Positions 45,662 to 57,468 of a stretch of 64,000 bases of DNA are shown piece after piece; positions within the stretch are counted from its first letter, which is position 1; each line of letters begins with the position of its first letter. Both the position numbers and the translations under genes were made by a program. A model generated the notes under the pieces. That model saw nothing but the letters and a program-made list of their open reading frames with translations, was not told where the DNA came from and searched no databases. The DNA is from Mycolicibacterium sp. P9-22 (GTDB taxonomy: Bacteria; Actinomycetota; Actinomycetes; Mycobacteriales; Mycobacteriaceae). The stretch spans positions 496,001 to 560,000 of the forward strand of contig NZ_NPKP01000004.1 of the NCBI RefSeq assembly GCF_008329585.1, read 5' to 3'.

Positions 45662-46261
45662 ATGAGTGAATCGCCGACCGTTGTCAACCATCACGCGGAT
45701 CATCCGGGCTTCTCGGGCCTGACCGGGATGCTGTACGGCTTGATCTTCCTGCTCGTCGGCAAACGGAACGCGCTGCGGGCCAATGAGTTCGCCGGGGTCG
45801 GTAACGACGATCATGTCGTCGACATCGGGTGCGGTCCCGGCAATGCCGCCCGGCTGGCCGCTCGGCGCGGCGCACGGGTCACCGGGATCGACCCGTCGGC
45901 GGCGATGCTGCGGGTGGCCCGTACGTTCACCCGTGGTGCGGGCATCGTCTGGGCCGAGGGCAGCGCGGAGGACCTCCCGGCGCCCGACGGCACAGCCACA
46001 GTGGTGTGGTCATTGGCGACGGTGCACCATTGGCGGGATGTGACACGGGGGCTCTCCGAGGTGCTCCGGGTGCTGACACCCGGGGGTCGGCTGCTCGTGG
46101 TCGAACGTCAATCGCCACCGGATGCCACCGGTGTCGCCGCTCATGGCTGGACCGCGGCGCAGGCGGACTCCTTCGCCGCTCAGTGTCGCCGCGCCGGGCT
46201 GCGCGAGGTGACCGTGGAGGACAAGGATTCGACCTGGGTGGTTTTGGGCTACCGGCCCTGA
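45662..46261 (+). CDS. SAM-dependent methyltransferase (class I)
   Basis: A 199-residue methyltransferase. After a short hydrophobic start (FSGLTGMLYGLIFLLVG), the SAM-binding motif I is VVDIGCGPGNAARLA, motif II VTGIDPSAAML, and the post-motifs VVWSLATVHHW and LLVVERQS. The target (small molecule, lipid or arsenical-like) is not identifiable. It is divergent from a MerR regulator with Cys/His residues and likely induced by it. Its 3' end overlaps the convergent isomerase gene by 13 bp. This pair separates the two sugar-catabolism units. Confidence 0.85.
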   Translation: MSESPTVVNHHADHPGFSGLTGMLYGLIFLLVGKRNALRANEFAGVGNDDHVVDIGCGPGNAARLAARRGARVTGIDPSAAMLRVARTFTRGAGIVWAEGSAEDLPAPDGTATVVWSLATVHHWRDVTRGLSEVLRVLTPGGRLLVVERQSPPDATGVAAHGWTAAQADSFAAQCRRAGLREVTVEDKDSTWVVLGYRP

Positions 46262-47091
46262 CGCAGGCCGGGCAGCACCAGGTCTCGGTACCTGTCCTTC
46301 ATGGTGTCCAGGACCGCGTGACCGTCGGTCGCCCAGACCGCCTCGTTGAAGATCTCGACCTCGATATCGCCGTCGTACCCGGCCGCGCTCACCATGGCGG
46401 CGATGACGCCGAAGTCGATCACCCCGTCACCCATCATCCCTCGGGACACCAGCGGGTCGGCGGCCATCGGGACCAGCCAGTCGCAGATCTGGAAGGAACT
46501 GATGCGGCCCTGCGCGCCGGCGGCCGCGATACCCGCCGCCAGTTCCGGATCCCACCAGACGTGGAAGGTGTCGATCACCACCCCCACCGCGGTGGCGGGG
46601 TGCGGCGCGGCGAGCGCCAGCGCCTGACCCAGCGTGGAGATCACCGCGCGATCGGCGCAGAACACCGGATGCAGGGGCTCCAACGCCAATCGCACATCGC
46701 GATCGGCGGCGTAGGTGACCAGGGTGGCCAATCGGTCGGCCAACCGGGCGCGCGCCCCGGGCAGGTCGCGATCGGGGATGCCGCCGGCGACCATGATCAG
46801 CTCGGGCGCGCCCAGGGTGGCGGCCTCGTCGATGGCACGGCGGTTGTCGTCGAGTGCTGTGTCACCGTCCCCGATTCCGGTGAGGAATCCGCCGCGGCAC
46901 AGACTGGACACCCGAAGACCGTTGTCACGTACCAGCTTCGCGGCGTCATCGACCCCGGCCTCGGCGACCCGGTCGCGCCACAACCCGATCGCGGGCAGGC
47001 CGGCCGCCGCGGTCGCCTCGACCGCCCGGCGCAGGTTCCAGGTCTTCGTCGTCATGGTGTTCAGCGACAGCCGGGCGAAGGTCGCGCTCAT
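46249..47091 (-). CDS. Sugar phosphate isomerase/epimerase-like TIM barrel
   Basis: A 280-residue AP endonuclease-2/xylose isomerase-like TIM barrel. LALEPLHPVF, VVIDTFHVWWDPELAA, and DGDIEVEIF carry the conserved Glu, Asp/His and Glu metal ligands. Such proteins isomerise, epimerise or dehydrate sugars, inosose or ketosugars. It is the last gene of a minus-strand operon with a dehydrogenase and a DUF993 protein; its ATG overlaps the DUF993 stop by four bases. Probably acts on the dehydrogenase product. Confidence 0.87.
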   Translation of the reverse strand: MSATFARLSLNTMTTKTWNLRRAVEATAAAGLPAIGLWRDRVAEAGVDDAAKLVRDNGLRVSSLCRGGFLTGIGDGDTALDDNRRAIDEAATLGAPELIMVAGGIPDRDLPGARARLADRLATLVTYAADRDVRLALEPLHPVFCADRAVISTLGQALALAAPHPATAVGVVIDTFHVWWDPELAAGIAAAGAQGRISSFQICDWLVPMAADPLVSRGMMGDGVIDFGVIAAMVSAAGYDGDIEVEIFNEAVWATDGHAVLDTMKDRYRDLVLPGLRQGR

Positions 47092-48284
47092 CCGTCGACT
47101 CCGTTCAGTGCGAGATAGGTGCGCATCCGCGCGGTCGCCAGAGCGGGATCGGCGAGCAGACCGGCGCGGTCAGCGAGCACGAAGAGCTCGCTCAGATGAC
47201 CCACCGATCGGCCGGAAGCCAGTCCGTTGACCATCGCGAATCCGGGCTGGTGCCCGTTGAGCCAGGACAGGAATGCGATCCCGGTCTTGTAGTAGTAGGT
47301 CGGCGCGGCGAATATGTGCCTGCCCAGTTCCTGGGTGGACGCCAGGATCTCGTGCGCCCGCGCGTTGTCACCGGCATCGAGTTCCTGCAGCGCGGTGGAG
47401 GCCGCGGGGTAGATCGCGGCGAAGATACCGAGCAGGGCGTCGGAATGGCCGGCCTCGTCACCGATGATCAGCTCGGGGTAGTTGAAATCATCTCCGGTGT
47501 AGAGCCGCACGCCGGCGGGTAGTGCTGCGCGCAGCGCCACCTCGTGCGCGGCGTCCAGCAGAGAGACCTTCACGCCGTCGACCTTGTCGGTGTGGGTCTC
47601 GATGAGCTCACGGAAAGTGGCTGTGGCCGCATCGATCTCGGCATCACCCCAGTAGCCGCGCAACGCGGGGTCGAACATCTCCCCCAGCCAGTGCAGGATC
47701 ACCGGGCGGTCCGCCTCGGCGAGCAACGTGCCGTACACCGACAGGTAGTCCGCCGGCGACTCCGCGACGGTCGCCAGCGCCCGGGAGGCCATCAGGATCA
47801 CCTGGGCGCCTGCCTCGCGCACCACCTCGACCTGCGCCCGGTAGGCATCGGTGATGGCGGCCAGCCCTGCCACCCCGGACGGGATGTCGGCGACGGCCAG
47901 CTGGTCGGTACCCGCACCGCAGGACAGCCGCCCGCCCACCGCGGCGGCCTCCCGGCCGCTACGCGCGATCAGCTCGCGGGTGGCCGCCCAGTCCAGTCCC
48001 ATCCCGCGCTGCGCGGTGTCCATCGCATCGGCGACGCCCAGACCATAGGACCACAGCTCGTGGCGGTAGGCCATGGTGATATCCCAGTCCAGGTCCGCGG
48101 GAGCCCCGGGACTACTGTCGGCGGCGGCCTTGGGCACGACATGAGCTGCCGCGTAAGCGATCCGGGAGGTGATCCGGCCCTCGGGCCGGTGCCAACGTCC
48201 CGGCTCACCGAGGACGTGGGTGCGCAGCACCCCGTCGATCGGCAGGCGCAGCGCGGTCTCGCCGGCGCTGATCGTGGCGGTCAC
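47088..48284 (-). CDS. DUF993-family protein, predicted aldolase-like TIM barrel
   Basis: A 398-residue protein matching DUF993 (PF06187) as I know it, distantly related to dihydrodipicolinate synthase-type class I aldolases. Seen: DWDITMAYRHELWSYGLGVA, CGAGTDQL, VILHWLGEMFDP and HTDKVDGVKVSLLD. The Lys in GVKVSLLD is a good candidate for a Schiff base. GTG 48284 overlaps the stop of the dehydrogenase gene by four bases; the longer frame upstream is rejected. No reaction is established for the family. Context suggests C-C bond cleavage of an oxidised sugar or cyclitol. Confidence 0.85.
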   Translation of the reverse strand: MTATISAGETALRLPIDGVLRTHVLGEPGRWHRPEGRITSRIAYAAAHVVPKAAADSSPGAPADLDWDITMAYRHELWSYGLGVADAMDTAQRGMGLDWAATRELIARSGREAAAVGGRLSCGAGTDQLAVADIPSGVAGLAAITDAYRAQVEVVREAGAQVILMASRALATVAESPADYLSVYGTLLAEADRPVILHWLGEMFDPALRGYWGDAEIDAATATFRELIETHTDKVDGVKVSLLDAAHEVALRAALPAGVRLYTGDDFNYPELIIGDEAGHSDALLGIFAAIYPAASTALQELDAGDNARAHEILASTQELGRHIFAAPTYYYKTGIAFLSWLNGHQPGFAMVNGLASGRSVGHLSELFVLADRAGLLADPALATARMRTYLALNGVDG

Positions 48285-49447
48285 AGCACGATCTCCGGCA
48301 CCTCGAGGCGGCGTCCCTCGGCGGAGCTGCGCAGACCGAGTTCGGCCAGTTGCACGCCGCGCGCGGCCGACAGCAGGCCGAAGCGGTGGGGCCGCCCGGC
48401 GACGACATCGCGCAGGTATTCCTCCCACTGCAGCTTGAAACCGTTGTCGAGGTCGGCGTTGGCCGGGACATCCAGCCACTGGTCGCGGAACTTCTCGGTG
48501 ACCGGAAGGTCGGGATTCCACACCGGTTTCGGGGTGTGGGCGCGCTGCTGTGCGACACAGCCCCGCAGTCCGGCGACCGCCGATCCGTGGGTGCCGTCGA
48601 TCTGGAACTCGACCAGTTCGTCACGGTGCACCCGGACCGCCCAGGAGGAGTTGATCTGGGCGATGACGCCGCCCTCGATCTCGAAGATGCCGTAGGCGGC
48701 ATCGTCGGCGGTGGCGGCGTAGGCGTTGCCGTGCTCATCCCAGCGGGTCGGGATGTGGGTGGCGGTGCGCGCGGTCACCGTCTGCACGGTGCCCAGCAGA
48801 CCCTCCATGACGTAATTCCAGTGGCAGAACATGTCCACGGTGATACCGCCGCCATCCTCGGCGCGGTAGTTCCAGCTGGGCCGCTGGGCGGGCTGACCGT
48901 CACCTTCGAACACCCAGTACCCGAACTCACCGCGCATCGACAGGATGCGCCCGAAGAAGCCCTCGTCGATGAGCCTGCGCAGCTTGACCAGGCCCGGCAG
49001 ATACAGCTTGTCGTGCACGACCCCCGCCACCACTCCGGCATTCTCCGCCATGCGGGCGAGTTCGATTGCTTCGGTGAGGGTTTCGGCCGTCGGCTTCTCG
49101 GTGTAGACGTGCTTGCCTGCCTTGATGGCGCCCGACAGCGCCTCCATCCGCCGCGAGGTGACCTGCGCGTCGAAGTACACGTCGACGGTCGGGTCGGCGA
49201 TCACCGATGCGGTGTCGGTCGTCCAGGACGCGATACCGTGCTCGGCCGCGAGGTCGGCGATCTTCATGGCGCTGCGTCCGACGAGGATCGGCTCCACGTC
49301 GACGCGGGTGCCGTCGTCGAGGCGCAGGCCGCTCTCGCGCAGCGGGAGGATGGAGCGCAGCAGGTGCTGGCGGTAACCCATCCGGCCGGTCACGCCGTTC
49401 ATGGCGATGCGCAGCGTGCGGCGAGGCGTTTCTTGGGTTGCAGGCAT
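48281..49447 (-). CDS. Gfo/Idh/MocA-family oxidoreductase
   Basis: A 388-residue NAD(P)-dependent dehydrogenase. N-terminal Rossmann domain with RIAMNGVTGRMGYRQ in place of the usual GxGxxG, and the signature H-V-Y-T-E-K-P (catalytic Lys) at about residue 110. The C-terminal domain has GGGITVDMFCHWNYV with probable catalytic residues. Related enzymes oxidise inositols, levoglucosan or glycosides at C3. First gene of the coupled operon, divergent from the LacI regulator. The operator at 49558-49571 lies in its upstream region. Confidence 0.88.
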   Translation of the reverse strand: MPATQETPRRTLRIAMNGVTGRMGYRQHLLRSILPLRESGLRLDDGTRVDVEPILVGRSAMKIADLAAEHGIASWTTDTASVIADPTVDVYFDAQVTSRRMEALSGAIKAGKHVYTEKPTAETLTEAIELARMAENAGVVAGVVHDKLYLPGLVKLRRLIDEGFFGRILSMRGEFGYWVFEGDGQPAQRPSWNYRAEDGGGITVDMFCHWNYVMEGLLGTVQTVTARTATHIPTRWDEHGNAYAATADDAAYGIFEIEGGVIAQINSSWAVRVHRDELVEFQIDGTHGSAVAGLRGCVAQQRAHTPKPVWNPDLPVTEKFRDQWLDVPANADLDNGFKLQWEEYLRDVVAGRPHRFGLLSAARGVQLAELGLRSSAEGRRLEVPEIVL

Positions 49448-49557
49448 GTGCGAATTCCTTGTCTGATGAAGACGTCGTCTGTGGAAACGGTGCATGGGGT
49501 ACGGACCCGGCGACCCAGCCGAACTCGTTGTCGAGTCGGCGGCGCCGTCAGCACTTC

Positions 49558-49571
49558 GGAATGCGCTTTCC
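49558..49571. promoter_or_regulatory. LacI-type operator, copy 1
   Basis: GGAATGCGCTTTCC is an imperfect palindrome with a central CG, the layout of LacI-family operators. It lies between the divergent dehydrogenase operon and the LacI gene. The identical 14 bases, in reverse orientation, occur at 50737-50750 before the transporter operon. Confidence 0.75.
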
Positions 49572-49632
49572 AAGGTAAGCTGTGCGGGCGCTCCGGTCAA
49601 CCCCGGAGTTCGGCGACAGGGCGGGAGCGGAC

Positions 49633-50664
49633 ATGGCGGCGGTGACCCTGCTGGACGTGGCGACACGGGCCGGGGTATCCCAGGCGACGGCGTCGCGCGT
49701 GCTCAACGGCTCGAATCGGGTTCCCGGCGTTGGGGTTGCCGACCGGGTGCGGGCCGCGGCGCGCGAGCTCGGATATGTGCCGAACGCCCAGGCGCAGGCA
49801 CTGGCACGGGCCTCGACCGGGCTGCTCGGCCTGATCGTGCACGATATCGCCGACCCGTACTTCTCCTCGATCGCCCGCGGCGTGCAGTCCGCGGCCCGCG
49901 CCGCGCGCAAGCAGGTGTTGCTGGCCGGCACCGACCGCGACTTCGACATCGAACGGGAGTCCGTCAGCACCTTCATCTCGCACCGCGCCGATGCCATCGT
50001 GCTCGCGGGCTCCCGGCAGAGCGGTGATCTGGACCGCGAGCTCGAAGCCGAGTTCGGCCACTACCGCGCGAACGGCGGGCGGGTGGTCGTGATCGGCCAG
50101 CCATTGGCGTTCGGCGGTGCCGTCGAGCCGGAAAACCATTTCGCCTCAGGGGAATTGGCCGACGCCCTGGTTGCTGCCGGACACCGTCAGTTCGCCGTGA
50201 TCGGCGGGCCGGGAAACATCCGGACCTCGGTGGACCGCCGCAACGGTTTCACCGAGGCGCTCGGCAGGCACGGGCTGACCACACTGGTGGAGGTGTCCGG
50301 GGACTTCACCCGCGACGGGGGCCACTCCGCCGCCCGCCGGCTCGCCGCGGCACTGGACCTGACTCCCGGCGGCACTCGCGAACCGGTCTGCGTGTTCGCT
50401 GTGACCGACGTGATGGCCATCGGGGCCATCGCTGCCTGGCGCGAGATGGGCCTGAGCGTGCCGCGGGACGTGTGCATCGCCGGTTTCGACGACATCCCGA
50501 CCCTGCGTGACCACACCCCCAGCCTGACGACGGTCGTGCTGCCGCTGGAGGAAATCGGCGCGCGCGCAGTCGAATTGGCTTTGCGTATCGATACCGACGC
50601 CGATGACCTGCGGGAACGGGTTCCCGGGCGGATAGTGCTGCGGGACAGCACGCGCCTTGACTGA
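49633..50664 (+). CDS. LacI-family transcriptional regulator
   Basis: A 343-residue LacI/GalR repressor. The N-terminal domain TLLDVATRAGVSQATASRVL followed by NGSNRVP is the classic helix-turn-helix and hinge start. The ligand domain has GLIVHDIADPYFSSIARGVQ and VCIAGFDDIPTLRDHTPSLT. ATG 49633 with GGGAG upstream gives the normal start. It lies between two copies of the same operator and is the likely repressor of both the dehydrogenase operon and the ABC transporter. The inducer is unknown, presumably the transported compound. Confidence 0.9.
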   Translation: MAAVTLLDVATRAGVSQATASRVLNGSNRVPGVGVADRVRAAARELGYVPNAQAQALARASTGLLGLIVHDIADPYFSSIARGVQSAARAARKQVLLAGTDRDFDIERESVSTFISHRADAIVLAGSRQSGDLDRELEAEFGHYRANGGRVVVIGQPLAFGGAVEPENHFASGELADALVAAGHRQFAVIGGPGNIRTSVDRRNGFTEALGRHGLTTLVEVSGDFTRDGGHSAARRLAAALDLTPGGTREPVCVFAVTDVMAIGAIAAWREMGLSVPRDVCIAGFDDIPTLRDHTPSLTTVVLPLEEIGARAVELALRIDTDADDLRERVPGRIVLRDSTRLD

Positions 50665-50736
50665 GGGGATCTTCAGCCGCGCGTCACGTCTTGGTTGACA
50701 GTGTGCGCCAGGTCACGTTAGTGTCGGAATCGCTTC

Positions 50737-50750
50737 GGAAAGCGCATTCC
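50737..50750. promoter_or_regulatory. LacI-type operator, copy 2
   Basis: GGAAAGCGCATTCC, exactly the reverse complement of copy 1 at 49558. It lies 50 bp before the permease gene and after the LacI gene, just downstream of TTGACA (50694-50699), which could be the -35 element of the transporter promoter. Confidence 0.75.
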
Positions 50751-50799
50751 CAACGGGCGGACATCAGACCCGTTCCACTGCGACCTTGAGGACATTTCA

Positions 50800-51675
50800 A
50801 TGGCGGTCACCGCATCGGCCCGCGTCCAGTCACCGGACTCCGGCCCGGCCCCTCGGCCGGCACCCCCACGAGCACGTTGGTCCTTCTCGCCTCGCCGCAC
50901 CGCGGCGAACCTCTGGCGCCCGGTCCTGCTGGTCGTCGCACTGCTGGCCGGCTGGTGGGCCGTCACCGAGGCCGAGCTCGTCGCGCCCTACATCCTGCCC
51001 TCCCCCGCAGACACCTGGCACGCAGCGCAACAGAACGCCGCCTACCTGGCCCAGAACACCTGGGTCACCACTTGGGAGACGGTCATCGGCTTCATCATCG
51101 CCACCGTGGTCGGCATCTTCGTCGCGGTGATGATGATCTACTCGTCGAGCTTCGAGAAGACCGTCTACCCGCTGATCCTGTTCGCCCAGGTGGTCCCGAA
51201 GATCGCCATCGCGCCGCTGTTCATCGTGTGGCTGGGGTTCGGCCCGTCCCCCAAGATCCTGGTCGCCGTGCTGATGGCCTTCTTCCCGATCGTCATCTCC
51301 GGACTAGCCGGATTGCGGTCGGTGGACCCGGAAATCCTGGAGCTCACCTCGACCATGGGCGCCAGCAAATTCCGTACCTTCATGAAGGTCCGCTTCCCCG
51401 CCTCACTGCCACAGCTGATGTCCGGCCTCAAAGTGGCCGCCACCCTGGCCGTCACCGGCGCGGTGGTCGGCGAATTCGTGGGCGCCAACGAAGGGCTCGG
51501 CTATGTCATCCTGCAAGCCAACGGAAGCCTGGACACGGCAATGCTTTTCGCCGCACTGATCATCATGTCGCTGCTCGGGATCGTGTTGTTCGCGATCATC
51601 GAGATCGCCGAGACACTCCTCATCCCCTGGCATGCCTCACGCCGGATCTCCAACTCCGCCTCCACCGCGGTCTGA
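50800..51675 (+). CDS. ABC transporter permease (SsuC/TauC/ThiX-like)
   Basis: A 291-residue membrane protein with six main spans. It has LELTSTMGASKFRTFMKVRF with the EAA-type loop that contacts the ATPase, and ends at GIVLFAIIEIAETLLIPWH. It belongs to the BPD_transp_1 group that handles sulfonates, nitrate, taurine, or pyrimidine precursors, not the classical sugar permeases. First gene of a three-gene transporter operon behind LacI operator copy 2. Cargo unknown. Confidence 0.92.
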   Translation: MAVTASARVQSPDSGPAPRPAPPRARWSFSPRRTAANLWRPVLLVVALLAGWWAVTEAELVAPYILPSPADTWHAAQQNAAYLAQNTWVTTWETVIGFIIATVVGIFVAVMMIYSSSFEKTVYPLILFAQVVPKIAIAPLFIVWLGFGPSPKILVAVLMAFFPIVISGLAGLRSVDPEILELTSTMGASKFRTFMKVRFPASLPQLMSGLKVAATLAVTGAVVGEFVGANEGLGYVILQANGSLDTAMLFAALIIMSLLGIVLFAIIEIAETLLIPWHASRRISNSASTAV

Positions 51676-51706
51676 CCCCTTCCACACACCCGATCAGGAG
51701 ACCCCC

Positions 51707-52747
51707 ATGTTTTCATTCAGCCGCCGCGTCACCACCGCGGTCGCCGCAACCACCGCCATGCTCACGCTGGCCGCCTGTGGCGGCGGCGCAGGCGAGAGCA
51801 ACTCGGCGGCCGAGGGCGCCGAAGGTTCGACACCGGTCACGCTGATGCTCAACTGGTACCCCTACGGCGAGCACGCCCCGCTCTACTACGGCGTGAAAGA
51901 GGGCATCTTCGCCGAGCACGGTATCGACCTGACCATCGATCCCGGCCAGGGCTCCACCCGCACCGCCCAGGCGGTCGGCGGTAAGCAGGTCGACTTCGGC
52001 TGGTCCGACACCGCCGCGGTGCTCAGCAATATCGACCAAGGCGTCGACATCAAGAGTGTCGGGGTGTTCCTGCAGACCACCCCCTCGGCGGTGCAGGTCT
52101 TCGCCGATTCCGGTATCGAGGAGCCCGCCGACCTGGCCGGGCGCACCATCGCGGTCTCGGCCGGCGACGCGCCCACCACCACCTTCCCGATGTTCCTCGC
52201 CGATGTCGGTCTGAAACCGGGCGATGTCAAGGAGCAGAACCTCGATTCCGCGGGCAAGATGGCCGCACTGATGGCCGGCCGCGTGGACGGGCTGATCGGG
52301 TTCGCCCACGACCAGGGCCCGACGATCGCCAACAAGAGCGGACGGGAGATGCGCTACTTCCGTTACTCCGATGCCGGTCTGAACTTCTTCAGCAATGGTC
52401 TGATCACCCACAATTCGACGATCAGCGACAAGCCCGAGCTGGTTCAGTCGATGCTCGACGCCGTCAGCGCCTCCTATGCGGCGGCCAAGGAAAACCCCGA
52501 AGCCGCGGCGAAGGCCATGGTCGGCGTGGATCCGCAGACGCCGCCGGAGCACGTCCTGCTGCAGCAGTGGCAGGAGACCATCCCGCTGCTGAGCACCCCG
52601 GCCACCACCGGTAAGACCCCCGGCACCAACGCCGAGGAGGACTGGACCTCGACCATCGCCACGCTCAGCGAGGCCGGGCTGCTGAAGTCCGCCAAGGCTC
52701 CCGCCGAATACTGGGCCTCCTCGTTCGTTCCCGCGGCCGGACAATAA
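51707..52747 (+). CDS. NMT1/ThiY-like substrate-binding lipoprotein
   Basis: A 346-residue exported binding protein. Signal peptide with RR (FSFSRRVTTAVAATTAMLTL) and lipobox LAACG. The mature domain starts VTLMLNWYPYGEHAPLYYGV, followed by VKEGIFAEHG and GKQVDFGWSDT, the pattern of NMT1/THI5-like and ThiY proteins that bind hydroxymethylpyrimidine-type or sulfonate-type ligands. AGGAG precedes the ATG. Regulation together with a sugar-type catabolic operon suggests that the ligand is the unusual substrate of that operon rather than a thiamine precursor. Confidence 0.9.
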   Translation: MFSFSRRVTTAVAATTAMLTLAACGGGAGESNSAAEGAEGSTPVTLMLNWYPYGEHAPLYYGVKEGIFAEHGIDLTIDPGQGSTRTAQAVGGKQVDFGWSDTAAVLSNIDQGVDIKSVGVFLQTTPSAVQVFADSGIEEPADLAGRTIAVSAGDAPTTTFPMFLADVGLKPGDVKEQNLDSAGKMAALMAGRVDGLIGFAHDQGPTIANKSGREMRYFRYSDAGLNFFSNGLITHNSTISDKPELVQSMLDAVSASYAAAKENPEAAAKAMVGVDPQTPPEHVLLQQWQETIPLLSTPATTGKTPGTNAEEDWTSTIATLSEAGLLKSAKAPAEYWASSFVPAAGQ

Positions 52748-52759
52748 GGAATCACCACC

Positions 52760-53572
52760 ATGACCTCCGCAACCATCACAGCACCGAGGACCACCGTGAC
52801 CTCCGACGCCATCGCCATCGACAACCTCACCGTCACGTTCTCGTCGAAACGGTCCACCGTGACCGCCGTCGACAACGTCAGCCTGCGGGTCACCGACGGT
52901 GAGTTCGTCTCCATCGCCGGACCTTCCGGCTGCGGCAAGTCGACCCTGCTCAAGGTGGTGGCCGGCCTCACCGACGCCACCTCGGGCGATGTCCGGCTAC
53001 GCGGCAAGGCCGTGCGCGGCCCGCAACGCGAGATCGGCTACGTCTTCCAGCGGGCCGCCCTGCTGGAATGGCGGTCGGTGCGCCGCAACATCCTGCTGCA
53101 GGCCGAGATGCGCGGTATGCCGCGCAAGGCCGCCCAGGCCCGCTGCGACCACCTGATCGAGATGACGGGGCTCACCGGATTCGAGAACGCCCTGCCGCAC
53201 GAGCTGTCCGGCGGTATGCAGCAACGTGTTTCGTTGTGCCGCGCGCTGTTGCACGAGCCCGGCGTGCTGCTGATGGACGAGCCGTTCGGCGCCCTTGACG
53301 CACTCACCCGGGAAAAGATGAACGTCGAGTTGCACCGCATCTGGCGTGAGACCGGAACCACCGTCGTCCTGGTGACCCACTCGGTGGCCGAGGCGGTGTA
53401 CCTGGCCAACCGGGTCGTGGTGATGAGCCCGCGGCCGGGCCGCATCGTCGAGACTCTCGATGTCAACCTGCCTGTCGAGCGCGAGTACGCCGAGACGATG
53501 GAACGACCGGAGTTCATCAAGGTGGCCAACCGGGTGCGCGATCTGCTGGGCAGTACCAGCGCCGCGGACTGA
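52760..53572 (+). CDS. ABC transporter ATPase (SsuB/TauB-like)
   Basis: A 270-residue ATPase: Walker A AGPSGCGKSTLLKVV, Q-loop YVFQRAALLEWRSV, signature HELSGGMQQRVSLCRAL, Walker B VLLMDEPFGALDALT, and H-loop VTHSVAEAVYLA. The Q-loop to signature sequence is typical of the nitrate/sulfonate/taurine ATPases. Twelve bases after the lipoprotein gene. It powers the permease at 50800. Last gene of the operon. Confidence 0.94.
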   Translation: MTSATITAPRTTVTSDAIAIDNLTVTFSSKRSTVTAVDNVSLRVTDGEFVSIAGPSGCGKSTLLKVVAGLTDATSGDVRLRGKAVRGPQREIGYVFQRAALLEWRSVRRNILLQAEMRGMPRKAAQARCDHLIEMTGLTGFENALPHELSGGMQQRVSLCRALLHEPGVLLMDEPFGALDALTREKMNVELHRIWRETGTTVVLVTHSVAEAVYLANRVVVMSPRPGRIVETLDVNLPVEREYAETMERPEFIKVANRVRDLLGSTSAAD

Positions 53573-53585
53573 TACCGCGCACTGA

Positions 53586-57465
<3,880 letters not shown>

Positions 57466-57468
57466 GGC

